Shown here: positions 19,001-25,465 of the stretch, piece by piece | How positions within the stretch are numbered: the stretch's first letter is position 1 | Layout of the letters: every line of letters starts with the position of its first letter | NCBI GenBank assembly: GCA_036495685.1 | Contig: DASXMJ010000067.1 | Location: 1 to 50,315 of the forward strand | Origin: Candidatus Binataceae bacterium | Lineage (GTDB): Bacteria > Desulfobacterota > Binatia > Binatales > Binataceae | DNA length: 50,315 nucleotides | Reading direction: 5' to 3' | Made by a program: the position numbers and the translations under genes | The notes under the pieces: generated by a model | What the model was told of the DNA's origin: nothing | Seen by the model: the letters and a program-made list of their open reading frames with translations, nothing else | Database searches by the model: none

Positions 19001-19142
19001 TCACCTGGATGGTCGGAAAGTCCACGTTCGGCAAATCGCTTACCGGCAGCAGCCGGTAGGCCATAAAGCCGAACATTACGATCGCCAGCGAACACAGCGT
19101 CGTCATCACCGGCCGGCGTATGAACAGCTCGGCAATACTCAC
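15987..19142 (-). CDS. RND multidrug efflux permease, MdtB/MdtC-like
   Basis: The inner-membrane pump subunit of a tripartite HAE1-type RND exporter, 1051 residues, the normal family length. It has the N-terminal helix (LFIRRPVMTTL), the VDFPTIQVNASLPGASPETM segment typical of the MdtB/MdtC branch, two large periplasmic loops, and the proton-relay pair Asp-Asp in GFVVDDAIVMLENI of helix 4. Its start overlaps the adaptor gene by four bases (ATGA), so the two are translated together. No TolC-type outer-membrane gene is in the window; the pump probably borrows one. Drug range cannot be predicted from sequence. Confidence 0.95.
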   Translation of the reverse strand: MSIAELFIRRPVMTTLCSLAIVMFGFMAYRLLPVSDLPNVDFPTIQVNASLPGASPETMASSIATPLEKQFTTIAGLDSMTSTSILGSTSITLQFNLSRNIDAAAQDVQSAITATLSQLPPGMPSPPTFRKVNPADSPVLYLSLSSTIMPISQVDEYAETFLAERISMVSGVAQVQVYGSQKYAVRIQLDPKKLAARGIGIEEVAQAVQSANVNIPTGTLYGKQKAFTVETHGQLTSAAAYRPLVVAYRNGAPVRLEDLGQVLDSVQNDKSANWSSGEPAVVLAVQRQPGTNTVEVVDNVKKLLPMFNAQVPAAMHIDILGDRSETIRASVNDVQFTLLLTVALVVMVIFLFLRNLSATIIPSLALPMSIIGTFAVMWALNYSLDNLSLMAITLAVGFVVDDAIVMLENIVRHMEMGKDAYTAALDGAREIGFTILSMTVSLAAVFIPVLFMGGILGRLLHEFAVTIGAAILVSGFVSLTLTPMLCSRFLKPPKSEHHGHLYAVTERYFDATLDVYQRSLSWVMRHRPATMVVSGIILLVTLLLFYLIPKGFLPSEDNEELIIFTQAAQGISFDSMVKHQLAEVSLLKNNPNIRRFFAGVGVGGPGGSTNTGILFLHLKPRAERKLSVDQLIAKWRPLVNSVPGLRAFLSNPPPIQLGAQFTRSMYQMTLQSPDTASLYKYAPILEGKMHELKDLRGVNSDLQVENPQVTVDIDRDKAHVLGVSAQSIEDALYTAYGARQISTIYAPNNEYWVIMEVEPQYQLDPSTLSLLYVRSSSGDLVPLDTVVKFTRSLGPLQINHFGQLPSATISFDVAPGASLGKALNEVRRLAANTLPDTVTSSFQGTAQAFESSMGNLGMLLLMTILVIYLVLGILYESFIHPVTILSGLPSAGFGALLTLWLFGMELDLFAFVGVIMLVGLVKKNAIMMIDFALDAQRNEGKSPAEAIFEGAIIRFRPIMMTTAAALMGTLPIALGIGAGAESRRPLGVAVVGGLFFSQFLTLYITPVFYTYMEVFIERYHAWRTGEQYVPRAEPAAINGSESEADRRRLAS

Positions 19143-20281
19143 GACGCCACTCCGGGGCCCTGCACCAAGCCGCGCTTGATGGTAACGCTGGCACCGGGAA
19201 TCAGGCGCAGCTGACCGTCGGTCACCACCGTCTCCCCGGACTTGAGTCCCCGTTCGACCACCGTCTCGCCATCGTAGGCCTCGCCGACCACGACTGGGCG
19301 GGGTTGCACCTTCATATTCTTGCCGACCACGAACACATACGACCCATCGAGACCGGTCTGAATCGCCTGCGAGGGAACCAGCACGGTGTTCGGCCGCTCA
19401 TCGAGGATGAGCGTGGCGTCGACGAATTGCCCGGGCCACAGCTTGTTGTCGAGGTTGGAAAAAATCCCCTTGAGTTCGATCGTGCCGGTCTTGGCGTCCA
19501 CGGTGTTGTCCACGAAGCTCAAGTTCCCGCGTTCGATGACGCCTTGTTGTCCGGGAATGGCGGTGTCGACGGTCAACGTCCGGTCCGCCATGTAGCGGCG
19601 GACTTCGGGCAGGCGCTGCTCTGGAATCGAAAAATCAACGTATACCGGTTTGATCTGATTAATCACGACCATCGCGGTGTCGGCGTTCGCTTTTACCAGA
19701 TTTCCCGGATGAACCAGCAGATTGCCGGTGCGCCCATCGATTGGCGCGCTGATCTTCGTGTATGCGAGGTTGAGTTGCGCCGTTTGTACCGCCGCATTGT
19801 CGGCGTCGATGGTCGCGCGATACGCCTCGGCCGCCGCGTGGGCCTGGTCGTACTGCTGCGGCGAGCCGACGCTTTCCTTCAGGAGAAGGCTGTAGCGCCG
19901 CTCATCGGCCGCGGCCTGCGCGAGTTGCGCCTGATCTTTTGCCAGGGCGGCTTTGGCTTGCAGCAGCGCTGCCTCGAACGGCCGCGGATCGATGGTAAAC
20001 AGCAACTCGCCCTTTTTTACGTCCTGCCCTTCCTTGAAGTGGACCTCGGTGACCTCGCCGTTGATTTGGGCTTTGATCTCGACGGTCGAGTAGGCTTCGA
20101 CCCGTCCGATCGCGTGAATGTGGCTCGCCACGGTTTTCTGTTCCGCGGTGGCGACCAGCACCGGAACGGCCTCACGCGTGCCAAATGGCTGGTCCCCGGA
20201 CCCACGCGAACACGCGGCTGCGGAAAAAGTCGCGAGCAACCACAATGCGATTACCGCGCCTGCTGACAATCGCCGCTTCAA
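19139..20281 (-). CDS. RND efflux periplasmic adaptor, MdtA-like
   Basis: The membrane-fusion protein that links the RND permease to an outer-membrane channel, 380 residues. The N-terminal hydrophobic segment ends in SAAAC, consistent with lipoprotein processing. Then come the lipoyl half-motifs (EIKAQINGEV and KISAPIDGRTG), a coiled-coil hairpin (about residues 105-170) and the beta-barrel and membrane-proximal domains. The start codon is TTG at 20281, preceded 11 bases upstream by GGAAGG. This ribosome binding site sits in one arm of an inverted repeat that could hide it (see the leader element at 20295-20376). Confidence 0.93.
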   Translation of the reverse strand: MKRRLSAGAVIALWLLATFSAAACSRGSGDQPFGTREAVPVLVATAEQKTVASHIHAIGRVEAYSTVEIKAQINGEVTEVHFKEGQDVKKGELLFTIDPRPFEAALLQAKAALAKDQAQLAQAAADERRYSLLLKESVGSPQQYDQAHAAAEAYRATIDADNAAVQTAQLNLAYTKISAPIDGRTGNLLVHPGNLVKANADTAMVVINQIKPVYVDFSIPEQRLPEVRRYMADRTLTVDTAIPGQQGVIERGNLSFVDNTVDAKTGTIELKGIFSNLDNKLWPGQFVDATLILDERPNTVLVPSQAIQTGLDGSYVFVVGKNMKVQPRPVVVGEAYDGETVVERGLKSGETVVTDGQLRLIPGASVTIKRGLVQGPGVAS

Positions 20282-20294
20282 TCGTGTCGCGCCC

Positions 20295-20376
20295 TTCCAG
20301 TGACCGACCCCACCCGAAACTTATCGCTCCGGAGTTGCCCAAGACATAACCTCGAGGTCACTGGAAAAGTTATGTC
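20295..20376 (-). promoter_or_regulatory. Putative structured leader of the RND operon
   Basis: An 11-bp perfect inverted repeat (TTCCAGTGACC at 20356-20366 and GGTCACTGGAA at 20295-20305 on the minus strand) encloses 50 bases. Its distal arm touches the GGAAGG ribosome binding site of the adaptor gene. A second 8-bp repeat (GACATAAC at 20369-20376, GTTATGTC at 20343-20350) has the first arm inside its loop, so the two hairpins may be alternatives. If transcribed, this could control translation of the pump. It could instead be DNA operator sites. No known riboswitch class is recognised. Confidence 0.4.
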
Positions 20377-20406
20377 CTCGTATAAGGGTTCTCCGAACAC
20401 CCGTTG

Positions 20407-20424
20407 CCTGACCGAACGTTCAGG
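20407..20424. promoter_or_regulatory. Imperfect 18-bp palindrome, possible operator
   Basis: The sequence CCTGACCGAACGTTCAGG matches its reverse complement at 14 of 18 positions. It lies about 130 bases upstream of the RND adaptor start. Its size and symmetry would suit a TetR-type repressor, but no regulator gene is adjacent, so this is only a candidate. Confidence 0.2.
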
Positions 20425-20490
20425 ACAGCTAATCTTATCAGGCCCGCAAGACCCGAGGAAAAGGCCCCTGCTTATCTCTGTGCTGGCCTC

Positions 20491-20509
20491 CGCTGCGAGA
20501 GCCGCAGCG
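20491..20509 (-). terminator. Hairpin downstream of the selenoprotein operon
   Basis: A 7-bp perfect stem (CGCTGCG / CGCAGCG) with a 5-base loop lies about 40 bases past the stop of the carboxymuconolactone-decarboxylase gene. A second, weaker GC stem lies between them. There is no T-run, so termination here is uncertain. Confidence 0.3.
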
Positions 20510-20547
20510 TAGCCCGCGCAGAGCGGGGAGGGGGCGGGCGCGTGCGA

Positions 20548-21138
20548 TTAGTTTGAGGCTGCGTGTTGTGCGGCGGCCGCTTTCAACGCCGGATGGTTCG
20601 CGGGCAACTGGCAGAGCCCATCGGAAGGTACTTGCAGCGCCCGATTGAAACGCGCACGAAAATTCTCGAGCGCGATAGTTGCGGTCAACTCGACGATCGC
20701 GGCTTCGCCGAAATAGCGGCGCAACTCTTCGAACACCTGATCGGGCACTTCAACCGGGCCGCGGCAGATCTCCTCCGTGTAACGTAACGCGGCTTTCTCC
20801 GCCGGAGAGAAGAGCTCGCTCGACTGGTAGTCAGCAACCGCCGCCAGTTTCTCGAAGCTCAATCCTGCCTCCCTGCCACCGGCAGAGTTGATATCCATTC
20901 AGAACGGACATCCGATGAGCTGGGCGGCGCGCAGGCACACGATTCGTTTGAGCGGGTTCGGAATGCCCTTGGAAAATTCGAGGCAGAGATTGGCGACCAG
21001 GAAGCCAAACGCCACCGGGGGCCGATGCGCCAGCACCGTATATGGCGTTAGCACCTTGCCGAATTGCCGCTTCATCGCGGCGTAGATCCATCGAATCGTC
21101 CAGTGCGCTTCGCGCTTTTCAAGGCCTCTGATCCTCAT
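20548..21138 (-). CDS. AhpD/CMD-like selenoprotein (in-frame TGA = Sec)
   Basis: Read as one 196-residue protein, this is an AhpD/carboxymuconolactone-decarboxylase-fold peroxidase-like protein. The first 79 codons end in LKRIVCLRAAQLIGCPF; then comes TGA (20899-20901), and the same frame continues MDINSAGGREAGLSFEK to a stop at 20548. Family members have a redox CxxC here, so the TGA replaces the second cysteine, giving Cys77-Pro-Phe-Sec80. A hairpin begins 11 bases after the TGA with a GGU apical loop, as expected for a bacterial SECIS. Family enzymes reduce peroxides or disulfides through this pair. It is the last gene of the ECF-sigma operon. A true nonsense mutation is the alternative, but the exact Cys position, the hairpin and the intact downstream half argue against it. 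Confidence 0.85.
20871..20887 (-). promoter_or_regulatory. Putative bacterial SECIS hairpin
   Basis: Counting from the base after the UGA, positions 12-18 (CUCUGCC) pair with 22-28 (GGCAGGG), leaving a GGU loop at 19-21: seven pairs including one G-U. The G and U at positions 20 and 21 match the loop bases known to be read by SelB in the E. coli fdhF element. The loop-to-UGA distance of 18 bases is within the known bacterial range. The element lies inside the coding sequence, as is usual in bacteria. Confidence 0.75.
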
Positions 21139-21150
21139 CGCGCAGACCTC

Positions 21151-21585
21151 CTACGCAGCGTGCACCGCGGCGCGCGCCGATTCCTGCGCCGGGCGCATCA
21201 GCACGAATACGAGGAGCCACAGCACGATCGTGGGAAGGTAGATTCCCACTATCTCGGTCGTAATGTGCTGAGATGACAGGAGACCTGCCGCGTGCGAGTA
21301 GATGTGCAGAATCGAGTGGATGGTGCTGGCCACGGCCGCGATCAGCACCGCGACTGCATGACGCTGCGGATGAAGCGCCGCCAGCACCAGCCCTGCCGCT
21401 ATTCCCAGGTTGAAGGTCCCGCTGTCGGCGACCAGGTGCGCGTTGAAGGGCCCCGTTTCCGGAACTCCCGGAACGAGTCGGAAGAACCAGGTCGAGGGCA
21501 AGAAAAACATCTCGATCCCGTTGGCCAGGTAGAATGCTGCGAATAGCCAAAGCAGGATGGATATCCAGCGTGGGGTCTTGTTCAT
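21151..21585 (-). CDS. Four-helix membrane protein in ECF operon
   Basis: A 144-residue integral membrane protein with about four hydrophobic helices (near residues 7-25, 50-66, 74-95 and 110-128). It has no domain I can name with confidence, though layout and size recall small DoxX-like or DUF4345-like membrane proteins. Polar residues inside helices, such as His in STIHSILHIYSHAAG, may bind a metal or a quinone; this is speculative. Start at ATG 21585 with a GGAGGG ribosome binding site; its ATG overlaps the stop of the preceding small gene by four bases (ATGA). It lies 12 bases before the selenoprotein gene, so they are co-transcribed. Confidence 0.8.
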   Translation of the reverse strand: MNKTPRWISILLWLFAAFYLANGIEMFFLPSTWFFRLVPGVPETGPFNAHLVADSGTFNLGIAAGLVLAALHPQRHAVAVLIAAVASTIHSILHIYSHAAGLLSSQHITTEIVGIYLPTIVLWLLVFVLMRPAQESARAAVHAA

Positions 21586-21827
21586 CGTGACCCTCCGTTG
21601 CGCGCCGCCGGCACGATGGTGGTGGGCCGTACGTGCGCGGGGACTATTATCGCCAAGGCCGTCGCCAAGCCGACCACCAGGCCGACCGCTGCTATCCGCA
21701 GCGCGCTGGCGACGCCCGCAATCCACAGGGCGAGCCCCAGCGGAATTGCGATTACCGCAACCTCGCTCAAGACCACGCCGATGCCGATAACGAAGCTGAG
21801 GGCGCGCATTTTGAAAGGCCAGGACAT
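21582..21827 (-). CDS. Small two-helix membrane protein
   Basis: An 81-residue protein with two strongly hydrophobic helices (about residues 7-35 and 40-62) and a short basic tail. No known family is recognised. It begins at ATG 21827, 13 bases after the ferredoxin stop, and its stop overlaps the next gene's ATG. The open frame extends upstream into the ferredoxin gene, but that part is Arg/Ser-rich and unlikely to be translated. Its position between a ferredoxin and a second membrane protein suggests a membrane redox module, perhaps anchoring or regulating the sigma factor; neither role is shown by sequence. Confidence 0.7.
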   Translation of the reverse strand: MSWPFKMRALSFVIGIGVVLSEVAVIAIPLGLALWIAGVASALRIAAVGLVVGLATALAIIVPAHVRPTTIVPAARNGGSR

Positions 21828-21840
21828 GGGCGTCTTCTTT

Positions 21841-22281
21841 TTACTCGCTGAGCTCCCCGCAGAGCGGGAACACCGATTCGACCGCAACCGGTCCTGCAAC
21901 CCGCGCCTGGCAGGCAAGCCGCGTCCGTGAACTGATGGAGAGATGATAGCGCAGCGACAGTCGCTCCAGGGGACTCATGGGAGCCAGATTTTCGGCGCCT
22001 GCGGTTACCCTGACACGACAGGTCGCGCACAACGTTCGTGCCCCGCACAGATGCATCAGCCGGGTGCGGCTTTTCAATGCCGCCCCTAGCAGCGTGCCTC
22101 CGCGTCGTGCGACGATCTTCTTGCCATCGAATTCGATCGGCACCAGGTCCGGGCGCGAAGCCACATCACGCAATCGCGCCGCGAAGCGCTCGCGCAATCC
22201 GGCACTGGGTGCTTGCGCCATTACGTCCGCGCTGCTGCGTAGCCGGACGGCGATTGCCATTTCATCTGCTGGCCGGTTCAT
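21841..22281 (-). CDS. Adrenodoxin-type [2Fe-2S] ferredoxin with N-terminal extension
   Basis: A 146-residue protein with a C-terminal [2Fe-2S] ferredoxin domain (about residues 46-146). The cysteine pattern is Cys79-x5-Cys85-x2-Cys88-x35-Cys124, the adrenodoxin/ISC-type spacing rather than the plant-type x4. Some 45 residues precede the domain and may mediate a partner contact. It probably passes single electrons to a partner encoded in the same operon, possibly a membrane protein or the downstream CMD selenoprotein. It overlaps the sigma-factor stop by four bases (ATGA), showing tight coupling. Confidence 0.88.
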   Translation of the reverse strand: MNRPADEMAIAVRLRSSADVMAQAPSAGLRERFAARLRDVASRPDLVPIEFDGKKIVARRGGTLLGAALKSRTRLMHLCGARTLCATCRVRVTAGAENLAPMSPLERLSLRYHLSISSRTRLACQARVAGPVAVESVFPLCGELSE

Positions 22282-22910
22282 GGTCGTTCTTGCAATTTCC
22301 TTCTAAGCGCGTCCCGTGCGCGCTTGAGTTTCGACTCGACCGCGTGTTCGGTTGCCGCCACGACAGTCGCGATTTCGGCGGTAGTCGCTTCTTCCACGTA
22401 TTTGAGGTGCAGTAACTCGCGATACTGCGGCTTCAGCGCGGCCAGCGCACGGTACAAAGTTGCGTCGCGCGAAAACGGATCGTCTGCGGCGGAACCCGCG
22501 GGCTCGAGCGTCGAAACAATTCGCGCGCGGCGCGCGCTGGTGCGCAGGAACGACATGGTCTTCCGATGCGCGATCGCGCAAGCGAAGGTGAACAGCGCCG
22601 CGTCGCCGCGAAAGAAAGGCAGAGCTTCGGCCAGGGCGAGAAAGGTTTCCTGCAGCAGATCGTCGGCATCCGGGGGCGAGGAAAACCCGCCCAGCGCTCG
22701 CGAGATGAAGCGATGGATTCGTGGCGCGTAGCGGTCGTAGAATTCGCCCGCCGCGTCGCGATCACCGCGGCGCAGACGCGCCAGTAAGAGCGTTTCGTCG
22801 ACCGGCGATGGCCGGGATTCATCCACAGCCAGCCACGCACATGCCGGCGCATTCGCCATTAGATCGACGTTGCTGCCCTCCCGTCGCGATTCTCGATCTT
22901 TAGTCGCCAT
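22278..22910 (-). CDS. ECF-type RNA polymerase sigma factor
   Basis: A 210-residue group 4 sigma factor. Region 2 spans about residues 40-120, with the core-binding DADDLLQETFLAL motif; region 4 is the C-terminal helix-turn-helix (LKPQYRELLHLKYVEEATTAEIA). There is no SnoaL-type C-terminal extension, so it is not an ECF41 protein, although ECF41 genes are also linked to CMD proteins. No recognisable anti-sigma factor is present; one of the small membrane proteins downstream could fill that role. The ATG at 22910 is used; ATG at 22859 with GGGAGGG upstream is a good alternative. It heads an operon of five overlapping or closely spaced genes and probably autoregulates it. Confidence 0.9.
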   Translation of the reverse strand: MATKDRESRREGSNVDLMANAPACAWLAVDESRPSPVDETLLLARLRRGDRDAAGEFYDRYAPRIHRFISRALGGFSSPPDADDLLQETFLALAEALPFFRGDAALFTFACAIAHRKTMSFLRTSARRARIVSTLEPAGSAADDPFSRDATLYRALAALKPQYRELLHLKYVEEATTAEIATVVAATEHAVESKLKRARDALRRKLQERP

Positions 22911-23058
22911 GAGGGTCCGAGATCCGTCGCCTGGCCGATAAAGAGCCGGATAAAACCCCAAAACACCCTAAAGACAGCCGATTCTAGCCTGGGGGTCCAT
23001 TTGGCGCCCGGGCCGGCTGGCTGATTCTGATGCAGGTCCCGCTCGCCAGAAAAGCGAA

Positions 23059-23086
23059 GGCCGAGTAAGCAATGGCTCACTCGGCC
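23059..23086 (-). terminator. Intrinsic terminator after amidohydrolase gene
   Basis: On the minus strand an 8-bp stem (GGCCGAGT / ACTCGGCC) with a 12-base loop is followed by TTCGCTTTTC, 25 bases past the stop of the amidohydrolase at 23111. It separates that gene from the ECF-sigma operon downstream. Confidence 0.6.
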
Positions 23087-23110
23087 CTATGGCTCAATAT
23101 CGGCAGCGTG

Positions 23111-24208
23111 TCAGATCGCCAGCCGGTACAGCTCCGAGACGTTGTCATGCAGGATATAATTCTTTTCCTGCTCGCTCAGGTTCGCGGTGTGCTTCCTCAG
23201 CAGGTCCTGCGACCACGGCCAGGTCGAGTCGCTATGCGGGAAGTCGTTCGCCCACATCAGGCGGCGGACATTGCACATATCTTTCATTTTGAATGCGACC
23301 CAGTCGTCCTGGAAGGTGGTGTACACGTTCTCGTAAAAGTACTCGCTCGGCATCTTGCTCAGGGTTCCCGCCGGCAGCCAGTAGCGATGCCGGTCGTAGG
23401 CATGATCCATTCGATACATGTAATGAGGTACCCATCCGGCGTCGGCTTCCACGCACACCACTTTGAGTTTCGGATGGCGCTCGAACACTCCGCCGAGTAC
23501 GAACGTACCAATAATGTCCTGGCAGCCACGGATAATCGCAAGGAAGTTGTTCAGGCGCGGTCCGCGCGAGCGGAAGTTGTCGTCGCGGCTGGTGAGAATA
23601 TGGAAGCTTAGCGGCAATTCGAGATCGATCGCGGCCTGGTAAAAATCATCGTAGATGGGGCTGTCGTAATCTTCGACCTGCGGATTGCCGGACATCATCA
23701 CGCCTTTGAGCCCCAACTCCTTGATCTTGCGCAGGTCTTCGATTCCCTCCTGCGGCGAGCGCATCGCGGTCTGGCCACACCCGATGAGCCGGGTCGGATT
23801 GTCCGCGCAATATTCAGCGATCCAGAGATTGTAAGCGTCAAAGCAGGCTTTCTTGTAGTCGTAGTCCTTGTGATTGCAGAGCAGCATCCCGACCGTGGGG
23901 TAGATAATCTCTGCGGCCACGCCATCGCGATCCTGGTCGGCGATGCGTGCCTTGGGGTCCCACCCACCCCGGTGCATGTCCTCGAATTTAACGCCGCCCA
24001 TCGCCAGTTCCTTGGCGCTTTTACCTGCGGCCGCTGTGAGCCCGAGCATCAATGGGCGCTCGAAATCCTTGATGATGAATACGTCACCCATTTTCTCGTC
24101 GCGAACCATGCGCGGCGCGGAGTCTTTGTACTTGTGGTCGATACGATCCACGTACGTGCCGGCCGGCTCGGTAATGTGCGAATCTGCGGAAATAATCGGC
24201 TTTTGCAT
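23111..24208 (-). CDS. Amidohydrolase-2 family metal-dependent hydrolase
   Basis: A 365-residue TIM-barrel hydrolase or decarboxylase of the amidohydrolase-2 family. The metal ligands are in IISADSHITEP at the N-terminus, SFHILTS mid-protein, and the Asp in WANDFPHSDSTWPWS near the C-terminus. The family includes enzymes that decarboxylate or hydrolyse cyclic and aromatic substrates; this one cannot be assigned further. It starts at an ATG with GAGGAG upstream. It is related to the protein encoded at 13793-14908 but clearly divergent from it. The gene is monocistronic, bounded by a terminator. Confidence 0.87.
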   Translation of the reverse strand: MQKPIISADSHITEPAGTYVDRIDHKYKDSAPRMVRDEKMGDVFIIKDFERPLMLGLTAAAGKSAKELAMGGVKFEDMHRGGWDPKARIADQDRDGVAAEIIYPTVGMLLCNHKDYDYKKACFDAYNLWIAEYCADNPTRLIGCGQTAMRSPQEGIEDLRKIKELGLKGVMMSGNPQVEDYDSPIYDDFYQAAIDLELPLSFHILTSRDDNFRSRGPRLNNFLAIIRGCQDIIGTFVLGGVFERHPKLKVVCVEADAGWVPHYMYRMDHAYDRHRYWLPAGTLSKMPSEYFYENVYTTFQDDWVAFKMKDMCNVRRLMWANDFPHSDSTWPWSQDLLRKHTANLSEQEKNYILHDNVSELYRLAI

Positions 24209-24634
24209 TGCTTGCTCCTCGTATGGTTCCGCGTGCGGAATCCTCGGGAATTTTCGCTCTATTTGCTTAATCTTTATAACGAAACGCGGCGGGGCTTTAC
24301 AACGTATGGTCTTGCAGCGAAGAGCCCCCGGTCCCAGAAAATGCGCGGGCTCGGCAGCTCCACCTGAGCTGTTGCGCCACTTCCTTAGGGACGAGCGGTT
24401 CTGCGGAGACTACTGAAGGTTCCGGTTGCGATGAGGGGCGGTCGCTAGCGGTGCCGCAGAGCGCCCAAGCGCGCACCTTCTCAGTTTGTATGTATAGCGC
24501 GACGTCCTCCTTTTTCGTGTTCTGCAAGCCACGAATAAAGCTCTGACCTCAAGGTTCCGCCCTGAACCCGATTTGGCATTCTTTGGCGGGCATGGCGCCA
24601 TTACTCGCGGCATGGCAAACTTGGGGGTCTTATC
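24209..24634. other. Intergenic region between divergent genes
   Basis: About 425 bases between the amidohydrolase and a methyltransferase that diverge. It contains a TTCCGC-GT-GCGGAA palindrome at 24227-24240, 19 bases upstream of the amidohydrolase ATG, which could be an operator. A hairpin CAGCTC/GAGCTG lies at 24355-24371, without a T-run. A 76-codon minus-strand frame at 24297-24527 has no recognisable domain or good ribosome binding site, and I do not call it. No tRNA structure is found. Confidence 0.45.
24227..24240. promoter_or_regulatory. 14-bp palindrome upstream of amidohydrolase
   Basis: Perfect inverted repeat TTCCGC-GT-GCGGAA located just upstream of the ribosome binding site of the amidohydrolase gene at 23111-24208. 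It could bind a repressor or form a short hairpin in the mRNA leader. Confidence 0.3.
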
Positions 24635-25315
24635 ATGACCGAGCCCGTTCATAGCCTGTTCGACCGCACCGCCGAAACCTACGATCGCGCGCGGCGACGG
24701 CTGATTCCGTGCTTCGACGAGCTCTATCGCGCGACCGTCGATGCGCTGCCGTTTGAACGTGATGATCTCATCGAGGTGCTTGATCTCGGTGCGGGCACCG
24801 GCCTGTTGTCGGCGTTCGTGGCGTTTTCCTTTTCCCGGGCGCGGATCACGATGGTGGATGCGGCGGAGCAAATGTTGGTACAGGCGCGCGAACGGTTCGC
24901 GCTCGGTGGCGATCGCTTCCGGTTTGAAGTCGCCGACTATAGCCAGGGCCGCATCACCAGCCGCTATGATGCAATCCTGTCGGCGCTTTCGCTGAATCAT
25001 CTACCCGACGAAAAAAAACGCATGCTCTTCGAGCAGTCCTACGCGGGCCTGCGTGACGGCGGAATTTTTGTCAACGCCGATCGCGTGCTCGGCGAGACGC
25101 CTGAGCTCGAAACGCGGCTCCATACATCATGGATGAGGCGCACGCGCGAACTCGGCGTTGGCGAGCGCGACCTGAGGCAGGCGCTGGAACGGATGGAATT
25201 CGACTCCGCCGCCACGGTTTCGGATCAGCTCGAATGGCTGCGCGCCTGCGGTTTCCGCGAAATCGGGCTCCAATATAGGAACCTGATCTTCGCGGTCTAC
25301 TCCGGAATGAAGTAG
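24635..25315 (+). CDS. Class I SAM-dependent methyltransferase
   Basis: A 226-residue methyltransferase with the SAM-binding motif I VLDLGAGTGLLSA, the acidic end of strand 2 (ITMVDAAEQML), the strand 4 segment YDAILSALSLNHL, and the glycine-rich loop after it (LRDGGIFVNAD). The N-terminus (LFDRTAETYDRARRRLIP) is shared by small-molecule methyltransferases of the Methyltransf_25 group. The acceptor is unknown and the neighbours do not point to a pathway. Start ATG 24635 is the first in-frame codon before the conserved region. Confidence 0.87.
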   Translation: MTEPVHSLFDRTAETYDRARRRLIPCFDELYRATVDALPFERDDLIEVLDLGAGTGLLSAFVAFSFSRARITMVDAAEQMLVQARERFALGGDRFRFEVADYSQGRITSRYDAILSALSLNHLPDEKKRMLFEQSYAGLRDGGIFVNADRVLGETPELETRLHTSWMRRTRELGVGERDLRQALERMEFDSAATVSDQLEWLRACGFREIGLQYRNLIFAVYSGMK

Positions 25316-25465
25316 CCGCGACTTATACAGTCCGGACTAGTTCGGGTGATCTCTTTCGACGTTTTCCGCCCAGCGTCGGAGGTCTGATTCCTAAACCCGC
25401 CACGCGGGCACCGCTCACGCCAGAGGTCCATCCCAGCCGCTGCTTGGCTGCCGGAGACACAATCG

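Noticed and set aside
20548-20898. The 116-codon frame as an independent gene starting at the ATG after TGA
   Set aside because: It would begin in the middle of the AhpD fold, without the first catalytic cysteine and without a ribosome binding site. A joined selenoprotein explains both halves.
24297-24527. Minus-strand frame of 76 codons and a tRNA-like GC-rich stretch
   Set aside because: No domain and no good ribosome binding site. The hairpins do not fold into a cloverleaf, and no T-arm consensus is present.
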